Assembly: GCA_022592445.1 (NCBI GenBank)
Contig: JABYQR010000258.1
Coordinates: 1 to 64,000 of the forward strand
Source: Cytidiella melzeri
Lineage: Eukaryota; Basidiomycota; Agaricomycetes; Polyporales; Irpicaceae
DNA length: 64,000 bases
Reading direction: 5' to 3'
In this document: positions 11,621-24,277 of the stretch, piece after piece
Layout of the letters: the number at the start of each line of letters is the position of its first letter
Numbering within the stretch: the stretch's first letter is position 1
Translations under genes and position numbers: made by a program
Notes under the pieces: model-generated
What the model saw: only the letters and a program-made list of their open reading frames with translations
What the model was told of the DNA's origin: nothing
Database searches by the model: none

Positions 11621-12806
11621 TTACCATCGTAGGATAGCTTCGTAGATGAAGAACATAACGGCCGCGTTGGGTATGACACGCATCAAATGCGCGCTGAGGC
11701 CACCATACAAGGATTTTGCGCCTTCTTCGGCGATAACGAGTCGAAGGGTTTGAACAAGGCCCGTGTATTTGAGTTCTCCGTTCACGAGAGGCTGACGAAG
11801 CCGGGTGCGAATGACCTAAGCAGCGTGGTCAGAGACTTACTCACATAGCCTGGAGAGATACTTGCATACCTCGTGCGGATAGGTTATCAACGTCGCGACA
11901 CACTTGGCTGTACCTGCACTCCCAAGTAAACCTGCCCATTCATGAGCTCCACCCTGGCCTGACGTGTCCTTCGTCATTTTCTTCAGCCGCTCGTAAAGCA
12001 CCCACTGGATTGTCCCCTCTGTGACTCCCAGATAACTTGCGCTGAGTCCCTTGTAAAACCCCTTGAAGCCCTCTTCTCGCATGATTTGTTTTATCATATG
12101 CCACGACCCGCCGTACAGGTTCTTTGGCTGGTTGCGTGCTTGCACTGCTGGCCGATCGTGCTCTGCCAACTGCAAGCGTGTTTTCACAACCCATATTGGA
12201 TTCGTTGCCGTCCCAGTCACAATTCCAGCGAAAGCGGCGGCACAGAGATGAACCCATGTCGCTTCCTTCCCGTCGTTGAATTTGTTGGCGATGACCTGCT
12301 TCCCATTCCCGTACGTAAAAAAGTTGATAGATCTAGCAGGTACGACGCCAACTAACGTGGGGCCAAGGCCTTTGAAAAGAGCGCGAGGCGACTCCTTTTG
12401 GTAAATGTCCCTAGTGCAACCCATGCATTAGGCCACATCTCGTCACATCTCCAGCCGTGTCACCTACTCACCGAAGGATATGACCTGTCTCCACAAAGTG
12501 CCATAGTAGGTTTGGCCGTCTTGGAACTACGACCACACCGTTCCCTGCTCCACTGACAGTGAGCGTCGCATGTTTTTCGCGAAACAGGTCAGATTGCAGC
12601 CGTGTTTTGACCACGTCGAACGGGCTCGTCACAATTGCACCGCACATACCACCCACGCTACCGCCATCATAATCAGTATTTATTGCAGTGTGGTTGCTTC
12701 ATACACGTAGGACGTACCCGCCAGCTACAAAGTGCCGCAATGACTTTGCAGGGAGCCAGCTGTTATTGGACGGGCCTGCCACTGGTTGTACCGGTGTATC
12801 TGCCAT
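11621..12806 (-). CDS. RIM2: mitochondrial pyrimidine nucleotide carrier, RIM2 type
   Basis: A SLC25-family inner-membrane carrier; RIM2 exchanges pyrimidine (deoxy)nucleotides and supports mitochondrial DNA and RNA synthesis. Four exons, 12806-12718, 12657-12472, 12410-11870 and 11815-11621, join in frame to 336 residues. The three carrier signatures are present: SPFDVVKTRLQ (about residue 41), NPIWVVKTRLQLAEH and YPHEVIRTRLRQ, the last split by an intron right after the Glu codon. RIM2-type features are LFKGLGPTLVGVVPARSINF, the INFFTYG segment, YKGLSASYLGVTEG and HLMRVIPNAAVMFFIYE. The start ATG at 12806 opens a short polar leader before the first transmembrane segment. It is divergently arranged with SYS1, 304 bp apart. 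A related FAD or NAD carrier is possible but fits less well. Confidence 0.88.
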
Positions 12807-13110
12807 CGTGAAGCAGTCTCTCGGTTGTTACCTGCGCTGTGACGGGAGGTGCGAACGTCAGTCAGCGATCTTGAGGTACGAAAGTCTACGCAGGCAAGGT
12901 GGCAGTCGGCACCAAAAACACGGTCGGCCGGCGATCAAAGAGACTTGGACGCGTTGTTACTAGCGCATCAAAATCTTTGTAGTTGGCTTACTGCGAAATT
13001 GTTACTAGCATTACAAACAGATTGTTACTACCCCCGCGTTAATAGTTGTAAGCTGGGCTGCTGTGTAGTCTGAAGCTGCCTGTCAACTCGAACATGGTCT
13101 ACGATCCCTC
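12807..13110. promoter_or_regulatory. divergent promoter region between RIM2-type carrier and SYS1
   Basis: This 304-bp gap separates the start codons of two divergent genes, so both promoters must lie here. I see no recognisable TATA element or repeated operator. Confidence 0.4.
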
Positions 13111-13936
13111 ATGGCACAACAAACCAGCATTAGTGGATGGGACCCTATCCTGATCATATTTCAGGTATGTCTGAAGTTGAAACCATGCAATACAGTGAGA
13201 TCCTCACCGCTAGAGTCGCAGATTATTTCCTTACAAACGTTGCACTATCTCACACTTGCAGTCCTAACTTCTCCTGTACTGTCCCTCTTTGCCGAGCCGG
13301 GCTCTTTAGAGTATGAGGGAGGAGCTGCCAATGTTGGTGCGCCATATAACTGGACCAATTTCTTTCTCTAGTTTTGACCGCACGTTGAACTCGCACAGGC
13401 ATGCTGATGGATTGGAGGCAAATGGCAGGACGACCAACGACGGGGGCTTCGTTGGCAGACACCTGGAAGAGCCTACACTCCGTCTGGAGTGGTGGGCATC
13501 AGGTTGGGGACTCACATCCAGCCCCATGGAATGGTCAGATAGACCCTAGACGGGGATGGGTCATCGCAGCGTGTTGGATCGCAGCATGCGGTGGAGAGTA
13601 CGTGTCTGCCAAACCTATTCAGCTGTCTTCTTGTCCGTTCTGAACCATGTTTGGACTGACAGCATATTCTATTTGTACTCTCTGATCCGCCGACCACGTC
13701 TCATCCTCGACTTTTCCGTGACGTTGCTGTTCAATCATCTGGTTTTGACGACTTATTACTCGAGCGCAGTACCGACCTCTCTATTCTTCTGGGCGGTCAT
13801 GGCGGCGAGCGCGGTATTGATGATCGTGGTTGCTGAACAATTATGCGTGAAGCGGGAGATGCAGGAAGGCCTGGCAATCGTATCGTCAACCGATGGCGAC
13901 GAAATAGAAATGGGTGGCCTTCTACGAAACGACTGA
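13111..13936 (+). CDS. SYS1: Golgi integral membrane protein SYS1
   Basis: SYS1 is a four-span Golgi protein that recruits the Arf-like GTPase Arl3/ARFRP1 to the trans-Golgi. Exons 13111-13164, 13222-13336, 13399-13597 and 13663-13936 join in frame to 213 residues. Family features are the N-terminal GWDPILIIFQ followed directly by IISLQTLHYLTLAVL (the diagnostic WDPxLIxxQ ... LHYL start), a central loop with DWRQMAGRPTTG, RGWVIAACWIAA, then IFYLYSLIRRPRLILDFSVT, a helix with NHLVLTTYYSSAVPTSLFFW, and the cytosolic segment VVAEQLCVKREMQEG. The C-terminal tail is acidic. The length is near normal, with a longer loop 1-2 typical of basidiomycetes. The start is the first ATG before the WDP motif. 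Confidence 0.92.
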
Positions 13937-15457
13937 TAAGTTATTGCTAGGCAAGTGTATGGCTGTGACCTGCCCACGATCAGAAGCGCTAACTTCAAAC
14001 TCTGCCAGGAACACATTTGTTTATCTCATGAGTATGTAAGGAGCCAACATCTTGCAGGCACTTTCAAGCGCAACTTGGGAAATCAGTCAGCCAAGAAGTC
14101 CGCAGGTGTAAAAAAGATGTTGTTGGAATGCCGTATACTCTGTCTCTGCGTATCGAACCGGAACCTTACTACTCGAGCGAGGACTGTTGAATGCAGACAA
14201 TCTTCCTCTTTTATCCGTCCCTTGGGTAGCGGGTGGCATGCTGTGAGAACTTGCGCATAATCTAAGGACTCATTAGTGGGCGCGGAGAAACCTGACAGCC
14301 TTTCAGTCACTCAGATCCCCACGTCTTGTCAAGGTTGGTATCGACTGTGATTATCGATTGAGGTGGTGAGTAGCACGCAATTATATTTGATGGTGTGCTA
14401 TTCCTCAACCTTGCATTTTGGCAGTATTGACTGAACGTTTGTATGCTGTGGATACCACGTCGCTCCATCGGGGGATTTGGGGCATGACGACCTTATCAGA
14501 CTGTTAAGGCCCGCTGTCAATGCTATCAACTCGGACAGACAGGAGGACGTAGCAGATTAATACCACCACAGCATGCTACATCTCTAAGATTGCCCAGTGG
14601 TTGTTGCTACTTGCGCAGATGGTGGCTGTGACCCAAGTACAGGAACGGAGTTTGTAAGTCAGCAGGAACGCGAAGACGGATGTTAAGATCAAGTTGTTGA
14701 ATAGGTGTTCGGATGTACACCAGGTTCAGTGGGGACGTCCGGCCAAACCCATTTAGATTTACGCACGAGGACCGCGCCCTTCAATGCTCATCACGAAGTG
14801 CACGGAGTAAACAAAAGCGGGTGTGTGGTCTGTTCACAGCTTGCAATAAGCCTTCTCTAATGAACTCGTATGTAGCGTAACACTCTCACCGCATTGCACA
14901 GCATAGCCTCTACGAGCAATTCAGCTGTCTGCCAGCGATTGCACTATTGGGACGTGCCGTATCAAATTGTGGGTCTTACTCGCTTTTGCCTCCGCTGTCA
15001 GCGATGACAAATCCTCATAAAAGGGAGTTCTACCGGACGACCATGGAAACGGTGTCTCTGAGCTGGTGCAGATACTAGCGTCATGCGAGGAACGAGTCTC
15101 TTCGCGCTCTCTAAGCGCACGGGTCAATCTTCGGAGCTTGGAAGCTCGAGTATCGAAGCTTGGAAGCTCGAGCATCGATGCTTGCGCTGGTAGTAGCCAC
15201 CAAGGCTTGTATACTGGATCGAGCCGACAGTGCCCTTCGGCGTCTGCCAGAGACGTCCGAGTTCATGTGTTGCAATTGAACCGAATCACAACGCGTGGAG
15301 ATAACCTTCAATCTAGCCTTGTCAATCTCGGCATTGGATGTTAAGGATGTTATAAGAAGGAGTCTCGACACGGTGTGTATTGCGTTGGGTGTCTCCGTAA
15401 GTCTCGTCATTCTTCCCTTACCCCATTAACTACGCAGCACAAGTCACCATAGCCAGG
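13937..15457. other. 1.5-kb stretch without a supported gene
   Basis: There are only short unrelated open frames. A small tandem duplication of about 22 bp (GCTTGGAAGCTCGAG-type units) sits near 15137-15180. A multi-exon gene with very short exons cannot be ruled out near 14000-14300, but I cannot support one. Confidence 0.4.
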
Positions 15458-17283
15458 ATGTCATTTTATACCACGACAATCTCAGCCAGTGGTATCGACT
15501 TGGCTCCCACTTTGGGGCCGTTGTACTGGGGTACGTGTACAGGCCTATCTGCGTCCACGAGGCCAGTATATCTGACTGTTGTACTCTGCAGGATTTTTGT
15601 GTTCGCTAGTGTATGTCCAACTACGTCAACAATTCCGAATTACCCTTGAATTCCTCCTGAATCGCAGATTGACGGGGATCAACGTCCTTCAGGGCTACCA
15701 CTACTTCCCTTCCAATGACCGCTCAATGATACAAGTGGTTGTAAGTCAGCAATCGTCGTCTGCGTTAGCTATTTATTTGCTCACCCTTACTCAGGCGATG
15801 TCGATGTTGTCAGTGTTTTGCGCATGAGAGTTGTTGCCAATCTGAACTTAGGGTCGTATCCCTGTTTGGAACAGACTTTTGAACATTACGTCCTCCGCCC
15901 TAGTTGCTCAATCAGTTTATTACTACTTGGTACAGTCTCTTCTCGAACCGAGAACAATTCTGAGCTTACCGAATTGTATTAGGTCCCACATTTTGGCTCT
16001 TTAGCTCCATTGAATGCTATTACCGAGTCAGTCTCATGAAACGCCAACGCCATCCATACGACGTGCTCACCCTTCACCAGTGAACTGTCGGCAGAGTGTT
16101 TGGTTTCGACCCTGATAACGTTTATGTAAGCTCTACTTTCAACCTATATGGCCAACCAAGTTCTAACGGTATACCAGTTCTCAAGGTTACTTTGTTGTTC
16201 AACTATACTCCAGTACGTTCGCCATTTGACTTGCATCTCCAAAGGTTCGACCTTTTCCACACAGTTATGAAGGCGCGCAATAGCAGTCATCTCATTCCAG
16301 TCCTGGTGGTGCGTTTTTCCGCCTCATTCCTAAAGGTCCCCAGCCACTTAATGCACTGCAGGGACTTCTGGCCATTGGCGCAGCCGGTTGGTGAACACTC
16401 TCACTCCATAGGCATTCGACTAACTGTTGTGCAAACCTTAGCATTCGGTGTAGGTGGGTAGAACCATGGCATCCATTCGTGACGAATGTCAACTGAACAC
16501 TGAGGAAGGTTGCACAACTACCATGGTCGTTCACAAGCACTCGGTCCTGGCGGCCAGGAGCAATACTTTCTCGGCAAGTTATGCGCCTTGAAGTTCGGCT
16601 TGTAGCGCGTTCTCACTTTAATTCATAGATATTCTTTGGCCTTGCCAAGGGTTTCGGCGCGGTAACGGATATTGTTGCAACGATTGCCATGTGCTTCATG
16701 CTTGCGTCTGCGAGAACTGGGATGTCTAAGTAAGTGAACTTTGCGACGGCCGAGCTCGGTATTGACGTGATCTTCAGCACCAACTCAATTATCCGCACCT
16801 TGATGCAGTTCATCATGCAACGAGGCATCCTGGTGACCCTCATACAGACTCTGCTGCTGATCACGTTCCTTGCAGCTCCTGATCGTCTCTACTGGTGAGT
16901 ATCTTTGTCACCTATTATTCTCAGGCGCCAAATGAACATTTGACTGCAGGCTGGCCTTCCATGTTAATGTCACTAAGCTCTACGCAAACACTTTCTGTAA
17001 GTCTACATCTGCAATCGCGTTACTGGTCGTCCATCTGAGCACCGGTGTCATCGATTCCAAAGTTGCCATGCTGAACGGGCGTGAACGTCTAAATCAACAC
17101 CGTTCCGCCGGAAAGGTATTGAATCACCTTCATTCCAACATCACCTTTGCTAGTCAAGAACAAAGCAAGGCGGAGATGTCGACAACCCATTCAAGGCAGC
17201 ACGATCAGGATATTGAAGTAAGCCGCTCTTTGACAGTTCATTCGAACTCCCTCTCCACCACGACGGGTCTGACCATATGTTGA
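15458..17283 (+). CDS. DUF6534-type seven-span membrane protein
   Basis: DUF6534 proteins are an abundant basidiomycete family of predicted seven-transmembrane proteins with no known function. Exon 1 (ATG at 15458) encodes IDLAPTLGPLYWG, the characteristic family start, followed by an intron with donor GTACGT. The next exons encode GFLCSLVYVQLRQ and, near 15740-15810, a helix with QAMSM. The conserved late part is clear: KGFGAVTDIVATIAMCFMLA (16643-16705), IIRTLMQFIMQRGILVTLIQ (16788-16850), LAFHVNVTKLYANT (16950-16995) and AMLNGRERLNQHRSAGK (17062-17115), then a polar tail with HSRQHDQDIEVSR. At least seven introns are needed and I did not fix all of them, so the outer coordinates are firmer than the inner structure. 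Confidence 0.72.
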
Positions 17284-17848
17284 CAGCTTTCAAAGCATAG
17301 CTTGGCAGAGCACAAGGGTCGTGGTGTTAGACCCGAGATGCCTCTCGTTACCAAAACTGTGCACATTGCGGAGTTTTGATGAGGATTTTGGACCGTACGT
17401 CGCATGCTGACGTTGTATATATTCGTATGTCATACCCCATCCCCTGTGTGAGATTGTTTTCTATCAATCTACTCCATGTACCACCGCTTTACCATGTCTC
17501 ATCACATTGACGTTCTGCTTGCGCGATCGCTTAGTGGCGGACATTGACAACTTACAACGCTTTGTCAATTCCATGCGGTATCTCTGTTAGTGAGAGCAGC
17601 TTAGGCGCATCTTGTACCGAGTAGTTACTGCTTCAAATGTACGTTCTATGCTCGCTTCGTCTGCTATTATTGGACAAGGTCATAGCCCTAGAACGAGGTT
17701 AGAATTGCCCAAATGGGATGCATGTCACTCCTCCGGCGCGAATGCGCGTTGTCGCGGGCTCGGAAAACACGGTGACCTTGAAAGCAACTTGAAGAGCACC
17801 CTCATCGTCGTCGGCAACAGCGAGCAGTCGCTGCGTACATACATCAAG
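17284..17848. other. intergenic, upstream of VPS1
   Basis: This is 565 bp between two plus-strand genes. An open frame from 17612 runs in frame into VPS1, but it lacks dynamin homology before the ATG at 17849, so I treat it as leader sequence. Confidence 0.5.
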
Positions 17849-20722
17849 ATGGACGCCGACTTGATCAAGTTGGTCAACAAACTACAAGACACATTTGCCA
17901 ACCTCGGTGAGCAACCCTTTGTACTCATGCTGGGGTCAGTACTCATAGGTGCGGTGTTCAACACAAGGTGGGGAGTTGGATATGCCTCAACTCGCTGTGG
18001 TATGAGCATAGCTCTTTGGTATGCTTGAATACAGTACTAAGAACGTCTGCAGGTTGGCAGTCAGTCGGCAGGGAAGTCAAGTGTCCTAGAAACGTGTGTG
18101 CTTTATTCGCTGCAAAGCTCTCCTCTCACATTGGCGACCCTCGCAGCATCGTTGGACGCGACTTTCTGCCACGAGGCCAAGGCATTGTAACAAGACGACC
18201 TCTCATACTACAATTGATACACACACCCGTCCCGGATCCATCCTCGAGTAGCTCTCAGCCATATACGGAATGGGGTCAATTCCTTCACATCGACAAACGC
18301 TTCACAGAATTCGACGAGATACGCAAAGAGATTGAGCAGGAGACATTTAGGGTTGCTGGGCAAAACAAAGGCATCAGCAAGTTGCCGATACACCTTAGGA
18401 TATACAGCCCCAATGTGCTCGACCTGACATTGGTGGATCTGCCTGGTTTGACAAAGGTAAGGGCGCATTCAGGTTGCCCACGAATACTAACCTTCGCCGT
18501 GCAGCTCCCTGTTGGCGACCAACCCTCCGATATTGAACGTCAAATTCGCAGTCTCGTAATTGAGTATATAACGAAACCGAATTGGTAGGCTGATGCCCCT
18601 GTTGTTTGTGAGTACTACTCACGCGTCGCAACCCTTGTAGCGTGATTCTTGCGGTCTCAGCTGCGAATGTAGACCTTGCAAACTCGGAATCGCTGAAACT
18701 TGCGCGCTCTGTTGACCCACAAGGACGTCGAACAATCGGCGTACTGACCAAGTTGGACTTGATGGATGCAGGCACGAATGCCTTGGATATCTTGACCGGC
18801 CGCGTTTATCCTCTCAAACTCGGCTTCATTGGGGTAGTAAACCGTAGCCAGCAGGACATCAACTCAAACAAGAGTATGACTGACGCACTTGATCACGAGA
18901 CGGAGTTCTTCAGGACGCATAGTGCTTATCGAAATATTGCACACAAAAACGGTACCAAGTACCTTGCGAGAACTTTGAATCAAGTCCTTATGAATCATAT
19001 ACGCGACAAGTTGCCGGATATGAAGGCGAAGCTGAACACCTTGATGGGCCAAGCGCAGCAAGAGCTCAATTCATTCGGTGACTCTGCGGTTTACGGTGAC
19101 ACCAATCAGGTAAGGTTGTATCTGACATGACTTACAGTTAAGTTGACGGTCTATTGTGCTGACAGCAAGGGGGGCTAATCCTACGACTGATGACCCAGTT
19201 CGCACGCGACTTCGTCTCTTCTATCGAAGGCACGAATGCCGACGTGTCTACCAAGGAGCTATCGGGCGGCGCCCGAATATACTACATTTTCAACGACATC
19301 TTCGGTCATGCTCTGATGTCTCTGGATGCTACGCAGAATCTGGACAACCAGGACATCCGGACGGCTATTCGTAATTCTACGGGACCGAGACCGAGTCTGT
19401 TTGTGCCAGAGATTGCCTTTGACCTCTTGGTAAAACCGCAAATCAAGCTCCTTGAACCCCCCAGTCTTCGGTGCGTCGAAATGGTGTATGAAGAGCTCGT
19501 CAAAATATGCCACAACTGCACGAGTACGGTATGTATTTTTTGCCGATAATTTTGAACATCTGCTGTGGCTGACACTTTTATAGGAGCTACAACGCTTCCC
19601 TAGACTGCATGCGCAGTTGATAGAAGTGGTATCGGAGCTTCTTCGTGAACGACTTGGTCCTACGACTGACTACGCTCAAAGTCTCATCGATATTCAGACT
19701 GCCTATATCAACACCAACCACCCAGCATTCATTTCTGGCTCTGCTGCTGCGACTTCTCAAGCCACGGTCTCTACTCCCCCTAGACATGTTGCTCCGCCAC
19801 AAGTGCGTAAATTCGCGAAACTCTCGCGTTCGAGTTTGTACTGACCTGATACCCTCTAGCGGCCCTCAACAGATCTCGTCAATGGCTCGTCTGATCAGCA
19901 CGACGATGTCGACGAATCTAGTGATGAAACCAATAGTACGACTAGCCCACGCCAACGAGAGACTCGTGCAGTCTCTACCTCGGTACATGATCGAGCTCGA
20001 ACGACTCCGGTAGGGCCATCAGCCGTGGTATCTGCTCGCCGTCCCAGTTCGCCCAAAATACATCACCATCACCATAAACAAATCGCACAACCTCCACCTG
20101 GTTCCAGCGTAGCGAAGGAGACGTTCTTGAATTACTTTTTTGGTCAAAATGGCCCTGGACCGCTTTCGGGTGCTACCATCGAACGCGCAGGCAACCCGAA
20201 CGACACCACGATAATGCCTGTCGGACGGGATGTCTCTGACAGCGACCTTGCCTTAAGGTCAGGGCTGATGGCTGGGAAACGAAACATGGAGGGGAGCAAT
20301 GCGGCGTTCGATATGAAGAGTTTGGGGAAGCATATCGAGGCTGTGAGTTGCCTGTTGGCTGTCGTGCGATTCGGGAATTGACTGGGGGCTTTTTACATCA
20401 GGCTTCGGACGGGCCCCATTTGACGATGCGAGAAGAGATGGAGACGAACCTCATACGCTCTCTCATCGCTTCTTACTTCCATATAGTCCGGCAAACGATA
20501 CAAGACCTCATTCCGAAGTCGATCATGCATTTACTCGTGAATTACACTTCACAACACGTACAGAACCGCTTGGTCGCCTCGCTCTACAAGCCCGACTTGT
20601 TCGGTGAACTGTTGAATGAGGACGAGGCCCTCGTGGCGGAGCGCACGCGGGTAAAGGCACTTCTAGATGCGTACAAGGAGGCGTTTAAAACCCTTTCGGA
20701 GGTCACTCTAAAGTCAACATAG
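17849..20722 (+). CDS. VPS1: dynamin-like GTPase Vps1
   Basis: VPS1 is a dynamin-family GTPase for Golgi-to-vacuole sorting, endocytic scission and peroxisome fission. The start [16 protein letters not shown] at 17849 is the family N-terminus. Introns follow near 17906-17967, 18002-18052 and 18101-18149. The G domain shows GSQSAGKSS (18054), [22 protein letters not shown] and [16 protein letters not shown]. The middle domain runs through [16 protein letters not shown] sequence, [14 protein letters not shown] and [21 protein letters not shown] variable low-complexity insert (about 19740-20110) includes a His run, then [14 protein letters not shown]. The GTPase effector domain is [20 protein letters not shown] to [13 protein letters not shown]. 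There is no PH or proline-rich domain, as expected for Vps1 rather than classical dynamin. It converges with the BCS1-like gene. Confidence 0.93.
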
Positions 20723-21074
20723 AGAGTAATACACGGACACCGTTCCACACCCTTTTGCTACTGTTCTGCTGTTTCAGCTTCGTAATCACGATCTCGTTCG
20801 TTTGGTCGCTTCAGCTCTGCATTGTTTCTGCGTGACTGATAAGAACCCGGGTACTAGGAAGTACAGCCACATGTGATCTCACGACTACTCTATGCATCAC
20901 GTAACGAGTGTAACTATCGTAAAGACGTCTATGGTAGGCTGATGTGCACGAGCGTTCGAGGTCGAGCAGAAGAGCACGGGGCGCGAAGTGGAGTCCGAAG
21001 GCGGCGAGAAACGTGCGTAAAACACCAACTGCCTGTGGAGAAATCACGCATTTCCATGGCCGCTGAGAAAAGGT
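20723..21074. other. convergent 3' intergenic region
   Basis: This is 352 bp between VPS1 (plus) and the BCS1-like gene (minus). No gene is seen; both terminators must lie here. Confidence 0.5.
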
Positions 21075-24000
21075 TCAGCTCGCAGAGTCGGTCTTGTTCT
21101 CGACAGCAATCCATGTCTCGCTGGGACCGTTCGAGGTGCCCGGAGGAGTCGTAAACTGATTGTCGTCTTCCGACGTAACTTCGTCCTCGCACTCGGGAAT
21201 CGCCTCTATCGGTGAACCTTCCGGTGTGTTGCTGTCACTAGTCTGACAACCACGAGTCAGCTAATGGAAAAGCAAGGGAACGACTGGCGGCTCTTGACTC
21301 ACCAATGGAGTAGAGGTCTCTGCCTTCTGAAGACCCTGAGCTTTAGTGCGTGATGCTAAGGGTCTAAGATAGGACTATATTTACCTGCTCACTCTAAAGG
21401 TTACATTAGACGCGCTGAGAGAGATATCTGGTGATGGGGACTGACCTCTTTTTTAGCCTGGGCCTCCTTCGAAAGAAAGGTGTGAGAGTTTGCAGTCGGA
21501 GAGTTCTCAACTGTGATCTCAAATACCTGTTTTTCCTTTGCTTCGCGCTAGAATTGGTGTAAGAAGACGCGCACGACAGATACGGAAGTTCCACTCACCT
21601 CTTCTTTCTCTTTCTTCAAACGAGCACGAGTTTCTCGCTCTTGTGCTACCCTACACGAACGCCCTTAGGGCTTTCTTTACACCATAGCAGCTTGACGTAC
21701 CATGTTGCAGTCTCTTCAGAACATTCTCGTGGCCGAGTCTTGTTTCGGAGGAGATACCCTTGCAACGAGGCAACCTGCGAAGGTGTCAGCATTAGGCTTG
21801 TATAGCCAAATATGTATATCTGACGCTGAATTCATCATCTGGGATGGCTGCCGCGAAGCGTTTAGCAAGTGTGTCAAGTTCGCTCTCTGACAAAGGGGGG
21901 ACAATCGTAGATCGTTTCTTGCGTCTCGAGCCGGGTAAATTCTCTTGAGATAGTGAGTCTGTCAAAGACTCTGAGAGCTCTGTCGAGGATTCACTCTCTG
22001 CTGGGAAGAAACACTTGAATATCCCTTCCGCTTGCCATTTCGTAGCGTTTTTGAAGTTGATCCAAACGTCCATGCGGCCCGGGCGGCTCAGTGCTGGGTC
22101 AAGTCGTTCAATGTGATTAGTAGTCGCGAACAGTAGACTGGTAAGGACGCGGAAAAGTTCAGTGATCAGCTTTTCAAGTTAGGAGCTATGATTGAAGCCA
22201 CTATCAGCCTACTCACCGGCCTTCTGCGGCGGCGACCCCGTCCAGGCTGTTGAGTAGGCCGCTAAGAGTCAACGTTGAAGCATTGTCATCTTTAGTGCTC
22301 TCTTCTTTCTCTTTGGCAGTTGGAGCAGACGTTCTGGTTGGCGCCCCGGTGGACGTTTCGTCACGAGAGATGCCCCGCGTGAACGCGGCGTCAAGGTCCT
22401 CAAGAAGTAAGATACATCTGTCCGGTCATAGTTATCAGCGCTATAGTTTTAGGTACATTGCTCAAAGTCACACACCTAGTTGGAACATTTCCCATGAGTT
22501 TCGACAATGTATCATCACTCATGCTGCGCAACGAAATTCAGCTTCCAGCGATACACGAGGTCGACAAGCACTGACCCTTTGGAAGACAGGCTAACAACGT
22601 AAATGTCCAGCCCGAGCTCTCCGGCTAAGCTGTGTATAAGCGATGTTTTCCCACTATGTCCAAGTTTTCGTGAGAGTCGGACCTCACAAGTGCAGACAGC
22701 ATATGCACACACCTTCCCGGTACACCGTGCAGCAGATAGCCTCGGCGGAAAGGGATACCTGCTGACATCAGAAACTGTACCGACCCTGCAGCTACCGTCC
22801 CTAATACACACCTCTCTCGGCATACCTATCAGCGACGGAGCGCAGTGAGGAAACGAGGCCACCGCGATACGAACTGTAACGTACCAGTCTTCTGATTGAA
22901 GGAAATCTTTGCAGTCAGCAAGTATCATGTCCTTGACGCCTGGCTCAAGGACAATGGAGCTCATGGGTCGTTTCTGGCGAGCGCCGTTCCAACGCCAACA
23001 CGAGTACGCCCTAAAGAGTATTGAGAATCCGTGTATGTCGGGCAGGAGGAAAGAGAACGAACACGTCTGCCATGAAGATATGCACGCGGTGAATTGCATC
23101 TTTCTCGTATTCGCGTTTCGCTTCCAACACCAGCCTTTTCAGGATGTCGTTGTTCCGTGCTACAACACTGCGACAGCCAAGGATCAGGATATGGCATGTC
23201 TGGGCACTGTCAATGTACAACTTGCCTGATTGCCAATTCGCCGCATGAACCAAAGTCCTGGAAGCGCATCTTACGCGTTACCTGGGATTTTCGGTAAGCA
23301 ATGTATGGTTGGCGGCACAAACCAGTGCTTACCCTGAGCCAATGTCCACGATAATAAATTGTATGGGTGGTATCTGAATGTCAAACATCCTCAATAGTAA
23401 GCGACCTGGCGGCTCGTAACTTCCGTAAAACGATGAACGTACCAACGCTCGGAATGATTGCCACTGAAAGGTCTCAGGGTCATTGAAACAAGTAGTCAAT
23501 CGTACATGCGTACCTTTACGCTTCTTCCGGTGGCTATCAGCAGAAAACCCCGTGTCTTCCTCTTCCTCGTCGTCTTCCAAATCGCCAGTTGTTTTCTGCG
23601 TCATGCCATGACGAGAGATGGACCGTGTCGTGATATCAAATTCTCGACTGCGGCCCCATGCGGGTTGCTGTAAATGCAGTGATTAGTTGTCTCAAGTTAC
23701 TCAGCCATCCGGAGCCGTGCACTAGTAACCTTGGACAGCCAGTGCATAAGCCTACCGTGCATGCACTGCGTCAGACACAGCCATTGTGATACTGCGCCAG
23801 GCGTACGCACCAGTCATACGGGTAGTCTTCTTGGCTGAAATGCGCAGTGAGGAAGAATGCTGCAAAGACAAGGCTCAGACTGTGGAAGACTTCGTGAGGC
23901 CGGAGCACCAACGTACAGTCTACAAAACCATTCCAAGCCGACACAGAAGCCCGACGGGCGGTCTCAACAGTGCCACCTATGACCACAAGTTTCTGCGGGA

Positions 24001-24277
24001 AGTCAGTCAGTACACGATCGCCATGGCCGAAGTCGTGGCAGAAACTCACCAATGTGTCATGAATAGGACTAGAATTGGTGGTGAGCGGCGTCAGTAGGTT
24101 CATGAGCGCGTTCATGGTGTCGAATACAGCTTGCGAGCGCTGTTTCACAGTGAGAGTGGGGGTCTTCGGGAGGCCTTGGGGCTTCAGGGCTTTATGCTCT
24201 GGGACGTGGAAGAAATAGGGCCTCGTGTACGCTCGGGTAGTTTGTCCGGTATTGAAAGCACTTGTTGATGAGTACAT
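21075..24277 (-). CDS. BCS1-like AAA ATPase, mitochondrial
   Basis: BCS1 proteins are AAA ATPases of the mitochondrial inner membrane; the founder inserts the Rieske protein into complex III, and basidiomycetes have many paralogs of unknown role. Reading the minus strand from ATG 24277: an N-terminal region with a probable membrane segment, a BCS1_N-like part with an acidic insert (DLEDDEEEEDTGFS near 23580), then YAERAGIPFRRGYLLHGVPG with an intron inside the Walker A motif, followed by SGKTSLIHSLAGELGLDIYV. Walker B is CILLLEDLDAAF (22385-22420). The sensor region is LFATTNHIERLDPALSRPGR (about 22080-22135), then MDVWINFKNATKWQ. The C-terminal tail is long and polar, with a coiled stretch RARLKKEKEE, ending at TGA 21075. 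The tail is much longer than in true BCS1, so I call this a BCS1-like paralog. At least ten introns are needed. Confidence 0.82.

Noticed and set aside
17612..17848. Upstream in-frame extension of VPS1 to 17612
   Set aside because: The extension has no dynamin similarity, and the ATG at 17849 gives the standard N-terminus.
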